Positions 52,061 through 59,296 of a DNA stretch of 64,000 bases are shown one piece after another. The stretch spans positions 186,001 to 250,000 of the forward strand of contig NZ_BAAAEU010000010.1 of NCBI RefSeq assembly GCF_039523175.1. Direction: 5' to 3'. The translations under genes and the position numbers were made by a program. A model generated the notes under the pieces. It was not told the DNA's origin and did no database searches. It saw only the letters and a program-made list of their open reading frames with translations. How positions within the stretch are numbered: position 1 is the first letter of the stretch; each line of letters opens with the position of its first letter. The stretch comes from Dokdonella_A soli. Lineage in GTDB: Bacteria; Pseudomonadota; Gammaproteobacteria; Xanthomonadales; Rhodanobacteraceae.

Positions 52061-53832
52061 GCGATCACCTCCGCGGGAATGCGTCGCGGCGTTTCCACCG
52101 GCAACACGCCGGCGCGCAGCAGGAAGTCGCCGAAGCCCTCGTCGGTCGCGCGTTCGGCGGCATAGCGCGCGAACAGCGGATCGAGCGCTTCGAGGATCGC
52201 CGTCTCGGTCACGTTCTCGCGATAGGGCCGGTTCAGGCGCTGGCCGCGGAAGTCCGCGCCGAGGCGCAGGTCGTAGCGGCCGGGCGCACGGCCGACCAGC
52301 GCGATCTCGCCGAGGTACGGTCGAGAGCAACCGTTCGGGCAGCCGGACAGACGCAGCAGGATCGGTGCGTCGGCGAGCCCATGCTCGTCGAGCAGCGTCT
52401 CGATCTTCGGCAGCAGCTCGGGCAGATAGCGCTCGGCCTCGGCCATCGCGAGGCCGCAGGTCGGCAGCGCGACGCAGGCGATCGCGTGGCGACGGATCGC
52501 GCTGCCGCGGCGATAGCCGTCGAGCGCGTGGCGCTCGACCAGTGCATCGATCGCGGCGCGATCCGCCGCGGCGACGTTGGCGACGATCAGGTTCTGGTTG
52601 CAGGTCAGGCGGAAGTCGCCACTGTGGATTTTCGCGATCTCGCGCAGCCCGCTCAGCCAAGGCCGGCCCGACGTATCGGCGAGGCGGCCGGCTTCGATCT
52701 GCAGGGTCAGGTGCCAGCGGCCGTCCTCGCCTTCGATCCAGCCGTGGCGGTCGCCGTTGTGATCGAAATGGAAGGCGCGCGCCGGTTCGAGCGTGAAGCC
52801 GAGGCGGCGTTCGACCTCGGCCTTGAACCCGTCGAGGCCGAGCCGATCGATCGTGTACTTGAGGCGCGCGTGCTTGCGTTCGACGCGATTGCCGAAATCA
52901 CGCTGCGTCGTGAGCACGCTTTCGGCGACGCTGAGCAATTGTTCCGGTGGCACGAAGCCGATCACGTCGCCGAGGCGCGGATAGGTGGTCGGATCGCCGT
53001 GCGTCGCGCCCATGCCGCCACCGATCGCGACATTGAAGCCGACCAGCTCGCCGGCTTCGAGCACCGCGATCAGGCCGAGATCCTGCGCGAACACGTCGAC
53101 GTCGTTGGTCGGCGGCACGGCCAGGCCGATCTTGAATTTGCGCGGCAGGTAGGTCGGCCCGTACAGCGGCTCGCTTTCCTCGGTGCCCAAAGAGGCATGT
53201 GCGGCCGCAGGCCGCTCCGGTTTGCCTTCTCCCGCCTGCGGGAGAAGCTGGTCCGCAGGACCGGATGAGGGCAGCTTCTCGCCATCGAGCCAGATCTCGT
53301 GATAGGCGCGCGTCTTCGGCAGCAGATGTTCGGAGAGGCGCACCGCCCACGCATATGCGGCCGCGTGCGCGCGCGACTCGACCGGGTTCGCGGAACTCAC
53401 CACGGTGCGGTTGACGTCGCCGCAGGCGGCGATCGTGTCGACCAGAGAGGCGTTGATCGCGGCGATGGTGGATTTGAGCCGGTGCTTGATCACGCCGTGC
53501 CACTGGAACGTCTGGCGCGTTGTGATGCGCAGCGTGCCGTTGGCGTGCTCGCGTGCGATCGCATCGAAGGCCAGCCATTGCGCCGGCGTGACCACGCCGC
53601 CCGGCAAGCGCGCGCGGATCATGAACGCATACGCCGGTTCGAGCTTTTGCTGGCGACGTTCCTCACGCAGGTCACGGTCGTCCTGCTGGTAGCTGCCGTG
53701 GAACTTGAGCAGCTTGTTGTCGTCCTCGCTGATCGCACCGGTAACCGGATCGGCGAGGCCATCGGCGATCGTGCCGCGCAGCAGGCGGCTCGCGGCCTTG
53801 ATCTGTTCGAGGTGGGACAGGGGGGGGCTCAT
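52057..53832 (-). CDS. cysI: sulfite reductase hemoprotein beta subunit, with in-frame REP insertion
   Basis: 591 aa from ATG 53832 (E. coli CysI is 570). It reduces sulfite to sulfide at siroheme/[4Fe-4S]. The four cluster Cys are in CVALPTCGLAMAEAERYLP and SGCPNGCSR. LKFHGSYQQDDRDLREER and RITTRQTFQWHGV are further family motifs. Between WLDGEK (to residue 186) and EPLYGPTYLPRKFK (from 221) there are ~34 residues instead of ~7. Residues ~187-216 are encoded by two REP-type palindromes (53201-53215 and 53226-53247). All catalytic motifs are intact, so the protein is probably functional with an enlarged surface loop. It overlaps cysH and lies 4 bp after cysJ. Confidence 0.95.
   Translation of the reverse strand: MSPPLSHLEQIKAASRLLRGTIADGLADPVTGAISEDDNKLLKFHGSYQQDDRDLREERRQQKLEPAYAFMIRARLPGGVVTPAQWLAFDAIAREHANGTLRITTRQTFQWHGVIKHRLKSTIAAINASLVDTIAACGDVNRTVVSSANPVESRAHAAAYAWAVRLSEHLLPKTRAYHEIWLDGEKLPSSGPADQLLPQAGEGKPERPAAAHASLGTEESEPLYGPTYLPRKFKIGLAVPPTNDVDVFAQDLGLIAVLEAGELVGFNVAIGGGMGATHGDPTTYPRLGDVIGFVPPEQLLSVAESVLTTQRDFGNRVERKHARLKYTIDRLGLDGFKAEVERRLGFTLEPARAFHFDHNGDRHGWIEGEDGRWHLTLQIEAGRLADTSGRPWLSGLREIAKIHSGDFRLTCNQNLIVANVAAADRAAIDALVERHALDGYRRGSAIRRHAIACVALPTCGLAMAEAERYLPELLPKIETLLDEHGLADAPILLRLSGCPNGCSRPYLGEIALVGRAPGRYDLRLGADFRGQRLNRPYRENVTETAILEALDPLFARYAAERATDEGFGDFLLRAGVLPVETPRRIPAEVIA
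53201..53270 (-). repeat. REP-type palindromes inside cysI
   Basis: CTTCTCCCGC-CT-GCGGGAGAAG (53226-53247) is a perfect 10-bp stem and is followed by GGTCCGCAGGACCGGATGAGG, as in the common 'CCTTCTCCCGC..GCGGGAGAAGG..GGATGAGG' family. GCGGCC-GCA-GGCCGC (53201-53215) belongs to the GGAGCGGC-type family. Both are translated in frame in CysI. Confidence 0.85.
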
Positions 53833-53836
53833 GGTT

Positions 53837-55723
53837 TCAGTACACGTCGCGGGCGTAGCGGCCCTGCTGGATGAGATCGGAGAGATAGCTTTCGGCGGCG
53901 TCGCGGTCGCGGCCGTCGTGCGTGGCGACGATGTCGACCAGTGCCGCGTGCACGTCCTTCGCCATGCGCGTCGCATCGCCGCAGACGTAGAGATGCGCGC
54001 CGTTGTCGAGCCACGCATACAGCTCGCGGGCGTGTTCGTGCAGGCGATCCTGCACATAGATTTTTTGTTGAGAAGTCCGCACAGGGATGTGCGGGCTCTT
54101 GCGAGGGATTCGCATGACGTCGTCGCGTGAGAACGCGAGGTCGAGGCGGTGCAGCGAGCCGTCGCGCAGTGCGTCCTGCCATTCGGTCTGGTAGAGGAAG
54201 TCGTTGTGGAAGTTGCGGTTGCCGAAGATCAGCCAGTTGCGGCCCGCGGCGCCGATCTCGCGGCGCTCCTGCACGAAGCCGCGGAACGGCGCGACGCCGG
54301 TGCCGGGGCCGATCATGATCACGTCACGCGTGGCGTCGGTCGGCAGGCGGAAGCGCTCGTTGGCTTCGATGAAAACCGGAATGCGCACGTCGTCGCCGGC
54401 GGCGGCGAGGAACTGCGAGGCGGCGCCATGATGGCGTGTTCCGAATGCCTCGTAGTCGACGACACCGACCGTCAAATGCACCTCGTCGCCGACCACCTTG
54501 CGGCTCGATGCGATCGAATACAGCCGCGGCGTCAGCGGACGCAACGCGGCGACCAGCTCGGTTGCGGTCCAGACGGCCGGATATTCACGCAGAAGATCGA
54601 TCGGCTGGCGGTTGCGCAACAGCTCGCCCAGTGCGGCGGCACGATCGGGTGCCAGCAGACGGTTCAGCTCGACATCGCCGGCATGTGCCGCGTGTGCGGC
54701 GACGAATGGCCGCGCCAGCCTCGTGATCTCGCGCTCGCGCGTCAGCCATTGGCGCAGCGGCAGCGCGCGGCCGTCGTGATGCACCGCCGCCTCGCCATCG
54801 AGCGAGAGCGCGCCGAGCAGCGCGTCGACCAGTGCGGGTGGATTCTCCGGCCACACGCCAAGTGAGTCGCCCGGCTCGTAAGCGAGACCGGAGCCCTCCA
54901 GCGACAGTTCGACATGACGCACGTCCCGTTCGCTCGCGCGCGCGACGATGCGCTGGTTGGCCAGTACTGCAGCCGCGAATGGGCGTTCGCGCGAATGCGC
55001 GGCCACGCTCGCGTGCGGACGCAGCGGCGTCACCGTCGCCGACGCGTGCGGCGCTTTCAGCGCCTCGCGCGCGGCGGCCAGTGCCCGCGCGTGCCAGGGG
55101 CCGGCCACGCTGTCGATATCCACGTCGGCATCGGTATGGGCCAGTACGCGCTGCGCGCCGAGTTCCTCGAGACGCGCATCGAGCGCGCGGCCGACGGCGC
55201 AATAGCGCGGATAGCTGGAATCGCCCAGCGCAAGCACGCCATAGCGCAGTTCGCTCAGCCGAGGCGCGCGCTTGCCGGCGATGAATTCGATGAAGCCGCG
55301 CGCATCGTCGGGCGGATCGCCGTCGCCCTGGGTGCTGATGACGACGAGCAGCAGACGCTCGTGCGCGAGTTCGCGCAACGGGTAGGCGCCGGCGCGCACC
55401 AGGCGCACGGCGAGGCCGCCAGCCTCGGCTTCCGCGGCCAGCCTTTCGGCGATGCGCCGCGCGTTGCCGGTTTGCGAGCCGTAGATGATGCTGAGGCGCG
55501 ATATCGCCGTGGCGAGCGGCGCGGCCGGGATCGCCACAGGCCGCAGGGCAGAGCCGGAGGGCGCGGCCAATGCGGCGGTGTAGCCCGACAGCCAATACAG
55601 CGCGGCCGGTTCCAGGCCTTCGACGAGGCGTGCCAGCAACGCGGCCTTGTCTTCGGGCAGCGTCGAGAATGGCAGGCGGATCGGTTCGGCGGACACGGCG
55701 TTTGATTCCCGGAGCGTGGACAT
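53837..55723 (-). CDS. cysJ: sulfite reductase flavoprotein alpha subunit, with in-frame REP insertion
   Basis: 628 aa from ATG 55723 (E. coli CysJ is 599). It passes electrons from NADPH via FAD and FMN to CysI. A flavodoxin domain carries IIYGSQTGNARRIAERL and STQGDGDPPDDA. The FAD/NADPH module has RLYSIASS and GPGTGVAPFRGF. The C-terminal NADPH motif is LYVCGDATRMAKDVHAAL. Between FSRDD and QKIYVQDRL about 18 residues (536-553, VMRIPRKSPHIPVRTS) have no counterpart in E. coli CysJ. They are encoded by a REP-like palindrome (CCGCACA..TGTGCGG). First gene of the cysJ-cysI-cysH unit. Confidence 0.94.
   Translation of the reverse strand: MSTLRESNAVSAEPIRLPFSTLPEDKAALLARLVEGLEPAALYWLSGYTAALAAPSGSALRPVAIPAAPLATAISRLSIIYGSQTGNARRIAERLAAEAEAGGLAVRLVRAGAYPLRELAHERLLLVVISTQGDGDPPDDARGFIEFIAGKRAPRLSELRYGVLALGDSSYPRYCAVGRALDARLEELGAQRVLAHTDADVDIDSVAGPWHARALAAAREALKAPHASATVTPLRPHASVAAHSRERPFAAAVLANQRIVARASERDVRHVELSLEGSGLAYEPGDSLGVWPENPPALVDALLGALSLDGEAAVHHDGRALPLRQWLTREREITRLARPFVAAHAAHAGDVELNRLLAPDRAAALGELLRNRQPIDLLREYPAVWTATELVAALRPLTPRLYSIASSRKVVGDEVHLTVGVVDYEAFGTRHHGAASQFLAAAGDDVRIPVFIEANERFRLPTDATRDVIMIGPGTGVAPFRGFVQERREIGAAGRNWLIFGNRNFHNDFLYQTEWQDALRDGSLHRLDLAFSRDDVMRIPRKSPHIPVRTSQQKIYVQDRLHEHARELYAWLDNGAHLYVCGDATRMAKDVHAALVDIVATHDGRDRDAAESYLSDLIQQGRYARDVY
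54072..54116 (-). repeat. REP-like palindrome inside cysJ
   Basis: GTCCGCACA (54075-54083), GGGA and TGTGCGGGC (54088-54096) form a stem of 7-9 bp, followed by a TCTTGCGAGGG tail. It encodes the extra CysJ segment in frame. The unit resembles the 'TCCGCACA..TGTGCGGA' repeats of Xanthomonadales; this is the only copy I found in the window. Confidence 0.65.
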
Positions 55724-55733
55724 CTGGACGTCT
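55718..55733 (-). promoter_or_regulatory. tandem 8-mers like a met box at the cysJ start
   Basis: On the + strand GGACATCT (55718-55725) and GGACGTCT (55726-55733) are adjacent 8-mers; on the gene strand they read AGACGTCC AGATGTCC. This is close to paired AGACGTCT MetJ boxes. The ATG of cysJ is within them, so bound protein would block initiation. No metJ is seen in the window. Confidence 0.35.
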
Positions 55734-55904
55734 GGAGCGCCGATTCTGCGAAGTCGTGTTCGCGTACGGAAAGGAAGGCTGCGCATGTGCTTATGCCGCG
55801 CGCCTATTTCCGCGTCTGGGTAGGCCGGTCGAGACTGCCGGCCTCGTCCGTTCCTGTGCGCGCCGTGATCACCCCCCGATTTCGTCACCTGCATCGTCGT
55901 CGGC

Positions 55905-56618
55905 GTGCTGGCCCAACTGGTCGACGGCGCGCTTGGGATGGCCTACGGCGTCACCTCGGCGGCGCTGCTGCTCGGTCTCGGGGTGCCGCCCGCGCTGGCC
56001 AGCGCGAGTGTGCACAACGCCGAGGTGTTCACCTGTGGCGCCTCCGGCTTCAGCCACTGGCTGGCCGGCAACGTGCGGCGCCCGCTGTTCCTCGCGCTGG
56101 TGGTGCCGGGCGTGGTCGGTGCCGTGCTCGGCGCGCAGGTGGTCAGTCGCGTGCCGCCAACGTGGATGCGGATCGCGCTGACGCCTTACCTGCTCGCGAT
56201 CGGTGCTTTCCTGCTGTTGCGCGCCTGGCGCGGCGGCAGCTCGGACGACGGGACCGAGGTGCCGCGCGTCAGTGGTCCGCTCGGCTTCATCGCCGGCTTC
56301 GTCGATGCGATCGGCGGTGGCGGCTGGAGCGCGCTGACCGTGACCGCACTGGTCGCGCGCGGCGCGCCGCCGCGACGGGTCATCGGCAGCGTGCATGCGG
56401 CCAAGTTCGTCGTCAGCATTGCGGCGAGCCTGATCTTTCTCGCCGGTGTCGGCGGCGCGCACGGCGATGCGGTGCTGGGTCTCATCGTCGGCGGCGTGGT
56501 CGCCGCGCCGATCGGCGCGTTGTTCGCGCGCCGCCTGCCGGCGCGTGTCGCGACCGTGCTCGCCGGCTGCACGGTTTTCGGGCTCGGCCTGCGCAACGTG
56601 CTGAGCGTCGTTGGCTGA
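55905..56618 (+). CDS. TSUP family permease (TauE/SafE, sulfite exporter-like)
   Basis: 237 aa from GTG 55905. Seven or eight hydrophobic helices with the TSUP hallmarks QLVDGALGMAYGVTSAALLL and SASVHNAEVFTCGASGFSHW, and a repeat of the half-motif FIAGFVDAIGGGGWSALT. Family members export sulfite or sulfoacetate or take up sulfate-type anions. Divergence from cysJ suggests sulfur-anion transport. Similarity appears to start upstream (DFVTCIVVGV) beyond an in-frame TGA: a six-C run at 55872-55877 shifts a GTG-ITP start out of frame, so the true N-terminus may be longer. Confidence 0.82.
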   Translation: MLAQLVDGALGMAYGVTSAALLLGLGVPPALASASVHNAEVFTCGASGFSHWLAGNVRRPLFLALVVPGVVGAVLGAQVVSRVPPTWMRIALTPYLLAIGAFLLLRAWRGGSSDDGTEVPRVSGPLGFIAGFVDAIGGGGWSALTVTALVARGAPPRRVIGSVHAAKFVVSIAASLIFLAGVGGAHGDAVLGLIVGGVVAAPIGALFARRLPARVATVLAGCTVFGLGLRNVLSVVG

Positions 56619-56651
56619 TCGGCCGGACGAAGCGCCGAGAAGGCCGTTACT

Positions 56652-57173
56652 TCACGATGACTTGAGCGCTGTCCGGTAGGCCATCGCGAACGTTGCGCCG
56701 AAGCAGCAGAACACCAGACGCTGTGGCGCGGCCTGATCCGTCAACCACACGTGTGCCTCGCGCACGGCGATCGCGACCGCGGCTTCGATCGGGTAGCCAT
56801 ACACGCCGCAGCTGATCGCCGGGAACGCGATGCTGGCTACGGACCGTTCGTTCGCGAGCCGCAGCGATGTCCGATAACAGGACGCGAGCAGCTCGGCTTC
56901 GCGATGGTCGCCGCCGCGCCATACCGGGCCGACCGTATGGATCACGAACCGCGCCGGCAGCCGAAATCCCGGTGTGATGCGCGCTTCGCCGGTCGGGCAG
57001 CGCACGCCGCGGCGCAGTTCCGGCAGCGCCCGGCAGGCGGCGAGCAGTTCCGGGCCGGCTGCGCGATGGATCGCACCGTCGACGCCGCCGCCCCCCAGAA
57101 GCGTCTCGTTGGCCGCGTTGACGATGGCGTCGACATCCAACGTCGTGATGTCGGCTTCGACGATTTCGATCAC
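56652..57173 (-). CDS. macrodomain O-acetyl-ADP-ribose deacetylase-like protein
   Basis: 173 aa from GTG 57173, selected by AGGAGG 7 nt upstream. Macro (MacroD/YmdB) domain: IEIVEADITTLDVDAIVNAAN, LLGGGGVDGAIHRAAG as ADP-ribose loop, and AFPAISCGVYGYPIEAAV as second loop. Such enzymes remove acetyl from O-acetyl-ADP-ribose and hydrolyse mono-ADP-ribosylated proteins. Stand-alone, with no ART toxin or sirtuin gene next to it. An overlapping frame (56647-57195) is a shadow. Confidence 0.93.
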   Translation of the reverse strand: MIEIVEADITTLDVDAIVNAANETLLGGGGVDGAIHRAAGPELLAACRALPELRRGVRCPTGEARITPGFRLPARFVIHTVGPVWRGGDHREAELLASCYRTSLRLANERSVASIAFPAISCGVYGYPIEAAVAIAVREAHVWLTDQAAPQRLVFCCFGATFAMAYRTALKSS

Positions 57174-57252
57174 GGTGGACCTCCTCGCACGGCACGTCTG
57201 CCGCATTCTGACGCGGTTTCCGGGCCGTGACGTAAAAATGTACCAGCGGGTA

Positions 57253-57281
57253 TTGAAAATATACTGACTAGGACATAATAT
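57253..57281 (+). promoter_or_regulatory. predicted promoter of the marR-emrAB operon
   Basis: An AT-rich patch in GC-rich DNA: TTGAAA (57253-57258) and TAATAT (57276-57281) with 17-bp spacing, just upstream of the MarR gene. It overlaps a partly symmetric sequence that could be the MarR operator. Confidence 0.5.
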
Positions 57282-57289
57282 TCGCGTCC

Positions 57290-57757
57290 ATGATGATCAA
57301 GGCAATCGACAGCACGTTCGCGTACCTCATGCAGGACGTGACCCGGCAGCTGCGCAAGCACTTCGACCGGCGCGCGACCAAGTTCGCGTTGACGCGCGCG
57401 CAATGGCGCGCACTGAAGACGATCCGCCGCAACGAGGGCCTGTCGCAGACGGAGCTCGCCGACTACCTCGACATGGAGCCGATTCCGGTCGGCCGCGTGA
57501 TCGACCGGCTCGAGAAGACCGGCTACGTCGAACGCCGTGCCGATCCGGGTGACCGCCGTCGCTGGCGCCTGCACCTGACGCCTAAGGCGCACGCGATCGT
57601 CGCCGAGATGGAAGTGATCGCGAGTGGCCTGCGCGACGACGCGCTGCGTGGCGTCAGGCGCGAGGATTTCGAGACATTGCTGCGCGTGCTGGCGCAGCTC
57701 AAGGACAACCTGGTCGCGCTCGATGGCGCGACGAATGAAGAAAAGGGCACGCCATGA
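57290..57757 (+). CDS. MarR family transcriptional regulator of an EmrAB-type pump
   Basis: 155 aa. A winged helix at ~40-110: FALTRAQWRALKTIRRNEGL, SQTELADYLDMEPIPVGRVI and the wing VERRADPGDRRRWRLHLT. MarR/SlyA proteins are dimeric repressors released by phenolic ligands. Its stop overlaps the emrA-like start (ATGA, 57754-57757), so it is an autoregulated efflux operon. Confidence 0.9.
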   Translation: MMIKAIDSTFAYLMQDVTRQLRKHFDRRATKFALTRAQWRALKTIRRNEGLSQTELADYLDMEPIPVGRVIDRLEKTGYVERRADPGDRRRWRLHLTPKAHAIVAEMEVIASGLRDDALRGVRREDFETLLRVLAQLKDNLVALDGATNEEKGTP

Positions 57758-58872
57758 CCGACAAGCAGCCGCAATTGCAGGATACCGTCGCGGACCAGCC
57801 GCAACCGAAGCGGCGCTGGACGCGCACCTTGATGTGGATCGCGGGACCGGCGCTGGTGCTCGGCATCGGCGGATGGCTGTACGTCACCTCGGGACGCTAT
57901 GCGTCGACCGATAACGCCTATGTGCAGGCCGATCACGTGACGATCGCGCCGCAGATCGGCGGCCGTGTCGTCGAAGTTGACGTGCGCGAGAACCAGGCGG
58001 TGAAGAAGGGCGACGTGCTGTTCCGGATCGATGCCGAACCGCTCGAGATCGCGGTCGCGCGCATGCAGGCGCAGGTCGAGTCGGTGAAGAGTCTGCTCGA
58101 CGCGGCGCGCAGCGGCTACCGCTCCGCACAGGCGGATCAGCGTTCGGCGGCAGCCGATCTCGTCTACAAACAGCAGCAGTTCGAACGCATGAAGGAATTG
58201 CGCGGCCGCGGCCTGGTCGCGCAGCAGGCGCTGGACACCGCGGCGAACGATCTCGCCGCCGCGCGCGCGAAGCAGGACTCGAATAACGCGGCGGTCTCGA
58301 AGGCGCAGAACATGCTGGGTGGCCTGCCGGAAACGCCGGACGAACAGCTTGCCGGCTACAAGCTCGCGCTCGCGCAGCTCGCGCAGGCGAAGCTCGACCT
58401 CGGCCACGCAGTCGTGCGCGCGCCGATGGACGGCACGATCGGCAAGACCACGCTGCAGCCGGGTGATTTCCTCGGCACCGGTCAGGCCGCGATGCCGCTG
58501 GTCGCGGACACGCTGTGGGTCGACGCGAACTTCAAGGAGACCGATCTCACCCATGTGCGCGTCGGCCAGCCCGCCACGATCGAGGTCGACACGTTCCCGG
58601 GCAAGAAATGGCAGGCGCGCGTCGCCTCGATCAGTCCGGCCTCGGGCGCCGAGTTCTCGGTGCTGCCGGCGCAGAACGCGACCGGCAACTGGGTCAAGAT
58701 CGTGCAGCGCATCCCGGTGCGCCTCGTGATCGAGGAGCCGAACCACGACGGCATGATCCTGCGCTCCGGCATGAGCACGAACGTGGACATCGACACCGGC
58801 CGGCAGAACTCGATCCTCGGGCGCTGGCAGGGTGGCGCGGAGCCGGTCGCGCGGGTGGCGCAGAATCCATGA
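57754..58872 (+). CDS. HlyD/EmrA-like periplasmic adaptor of multidrug efflux
   Basis: 372 aa. One N-terminal membrane helix (~24-45, LMWIAGPALVLGIGGWLYVT), a split biotinyl-lipoyl domain (GRVVEVDVRENQAVKKGDVLFRID and VRAPMDGTIGKTTLQPGDF), a coiled-coil hairpin (~90-190), and a beta-barrel (VDANFKETDLTHVRVGQPA). It bridges the DHA2 transporter to an outer-membrane channel. An outer-membrane TolC is not encoded here. Confidence 0.92.
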   Translation: MTDKQPQLQDTVADQPQPKRRWTRTLMWIAGPALVLGIGGWLYVTSGRYASTDNAYVQADHVTIAPQIGGRVVEVDVRENQAVKKGDVLFRIDAEPLEIAVARMQAQVESVKSLLDAARSGYRSAQADQRSAAADLVYKQQQFERMKELRGRGLVAQQALDTAANDLAAARAKQDSNNAAVSKAQNMLGGLPETPDEQLAGYKLALAQLAQAKLDLGHAVVRAPMDGTIGKTTLQPGDFLGTGQAAMPLVADTLWVDANFKETDLTHVRVGQPATIEVDTFPGKKWQARVASISPASGAEFSVLPAQNATGNWVKIVQRIPVRLVIEEPNHDGMILRSGMSTNVDIDTGRQNSILGRWQGGAEPVARVAQNP

Positions 58873-59296
58873 TGTGCGCGCAGAACAAGCCCTCTCCCCC
58901 GAGCTTGCTCGGGAGAGAGGGTTGGGTGAGGGAGCGAGGCGCCACGCAGCAGATGCGAGTGACCAGCGTCGTGTCCCCGATGTCGCCCCGCCCCCTCACC
59001 CCAGCCCTCTCCCCCAACGATGAAACCGTCGGGGGAGAGGGGGCCAATTCAGGTGCGCCTGGCGATCGAGGAAGCGAACCAGAGAACAAGCCCTCTCCCC
59101 TGAGCTTGCTCGGGGGAGAGGGTTGGGTGAGGGGGCGAGGCGCCACGCAGCGAAACGGTGCCGGGTTTCACGCGATGCTGCCTCCGCCGGCGCGTCCGGT
59201 GCGAGTGGCCAGCGTCGTGTCCGCGATGTTGCCCCGCCCCCTCACCCCAACCCTCTCCCCCAACGATGAAACTGTTGGAGGAGAGGGGGCCAGTTC
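58873..59296. repeat. tandemly duplicated REP pair (two BIMEs) between emrA and emrB
   Basis: Unit A has inverted REPs at 58890-58935 and 58990-59041. Unit B has them at 59091-59136 and 59235-59289. The two units share flanks (AGAACAAGCCCTCTCCCC; GCGAGGCGCCACGCAG; CCAGCGTCGTGTCC; GGCCARTTCA), so the BIME was duplicated as a block. Unit B has ~48 extra bp in its centre. emrB begins 8 bp after unit B; its RBS falls in the repeat (GGAGGAGAGGGGG). Confidence 0.85.
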
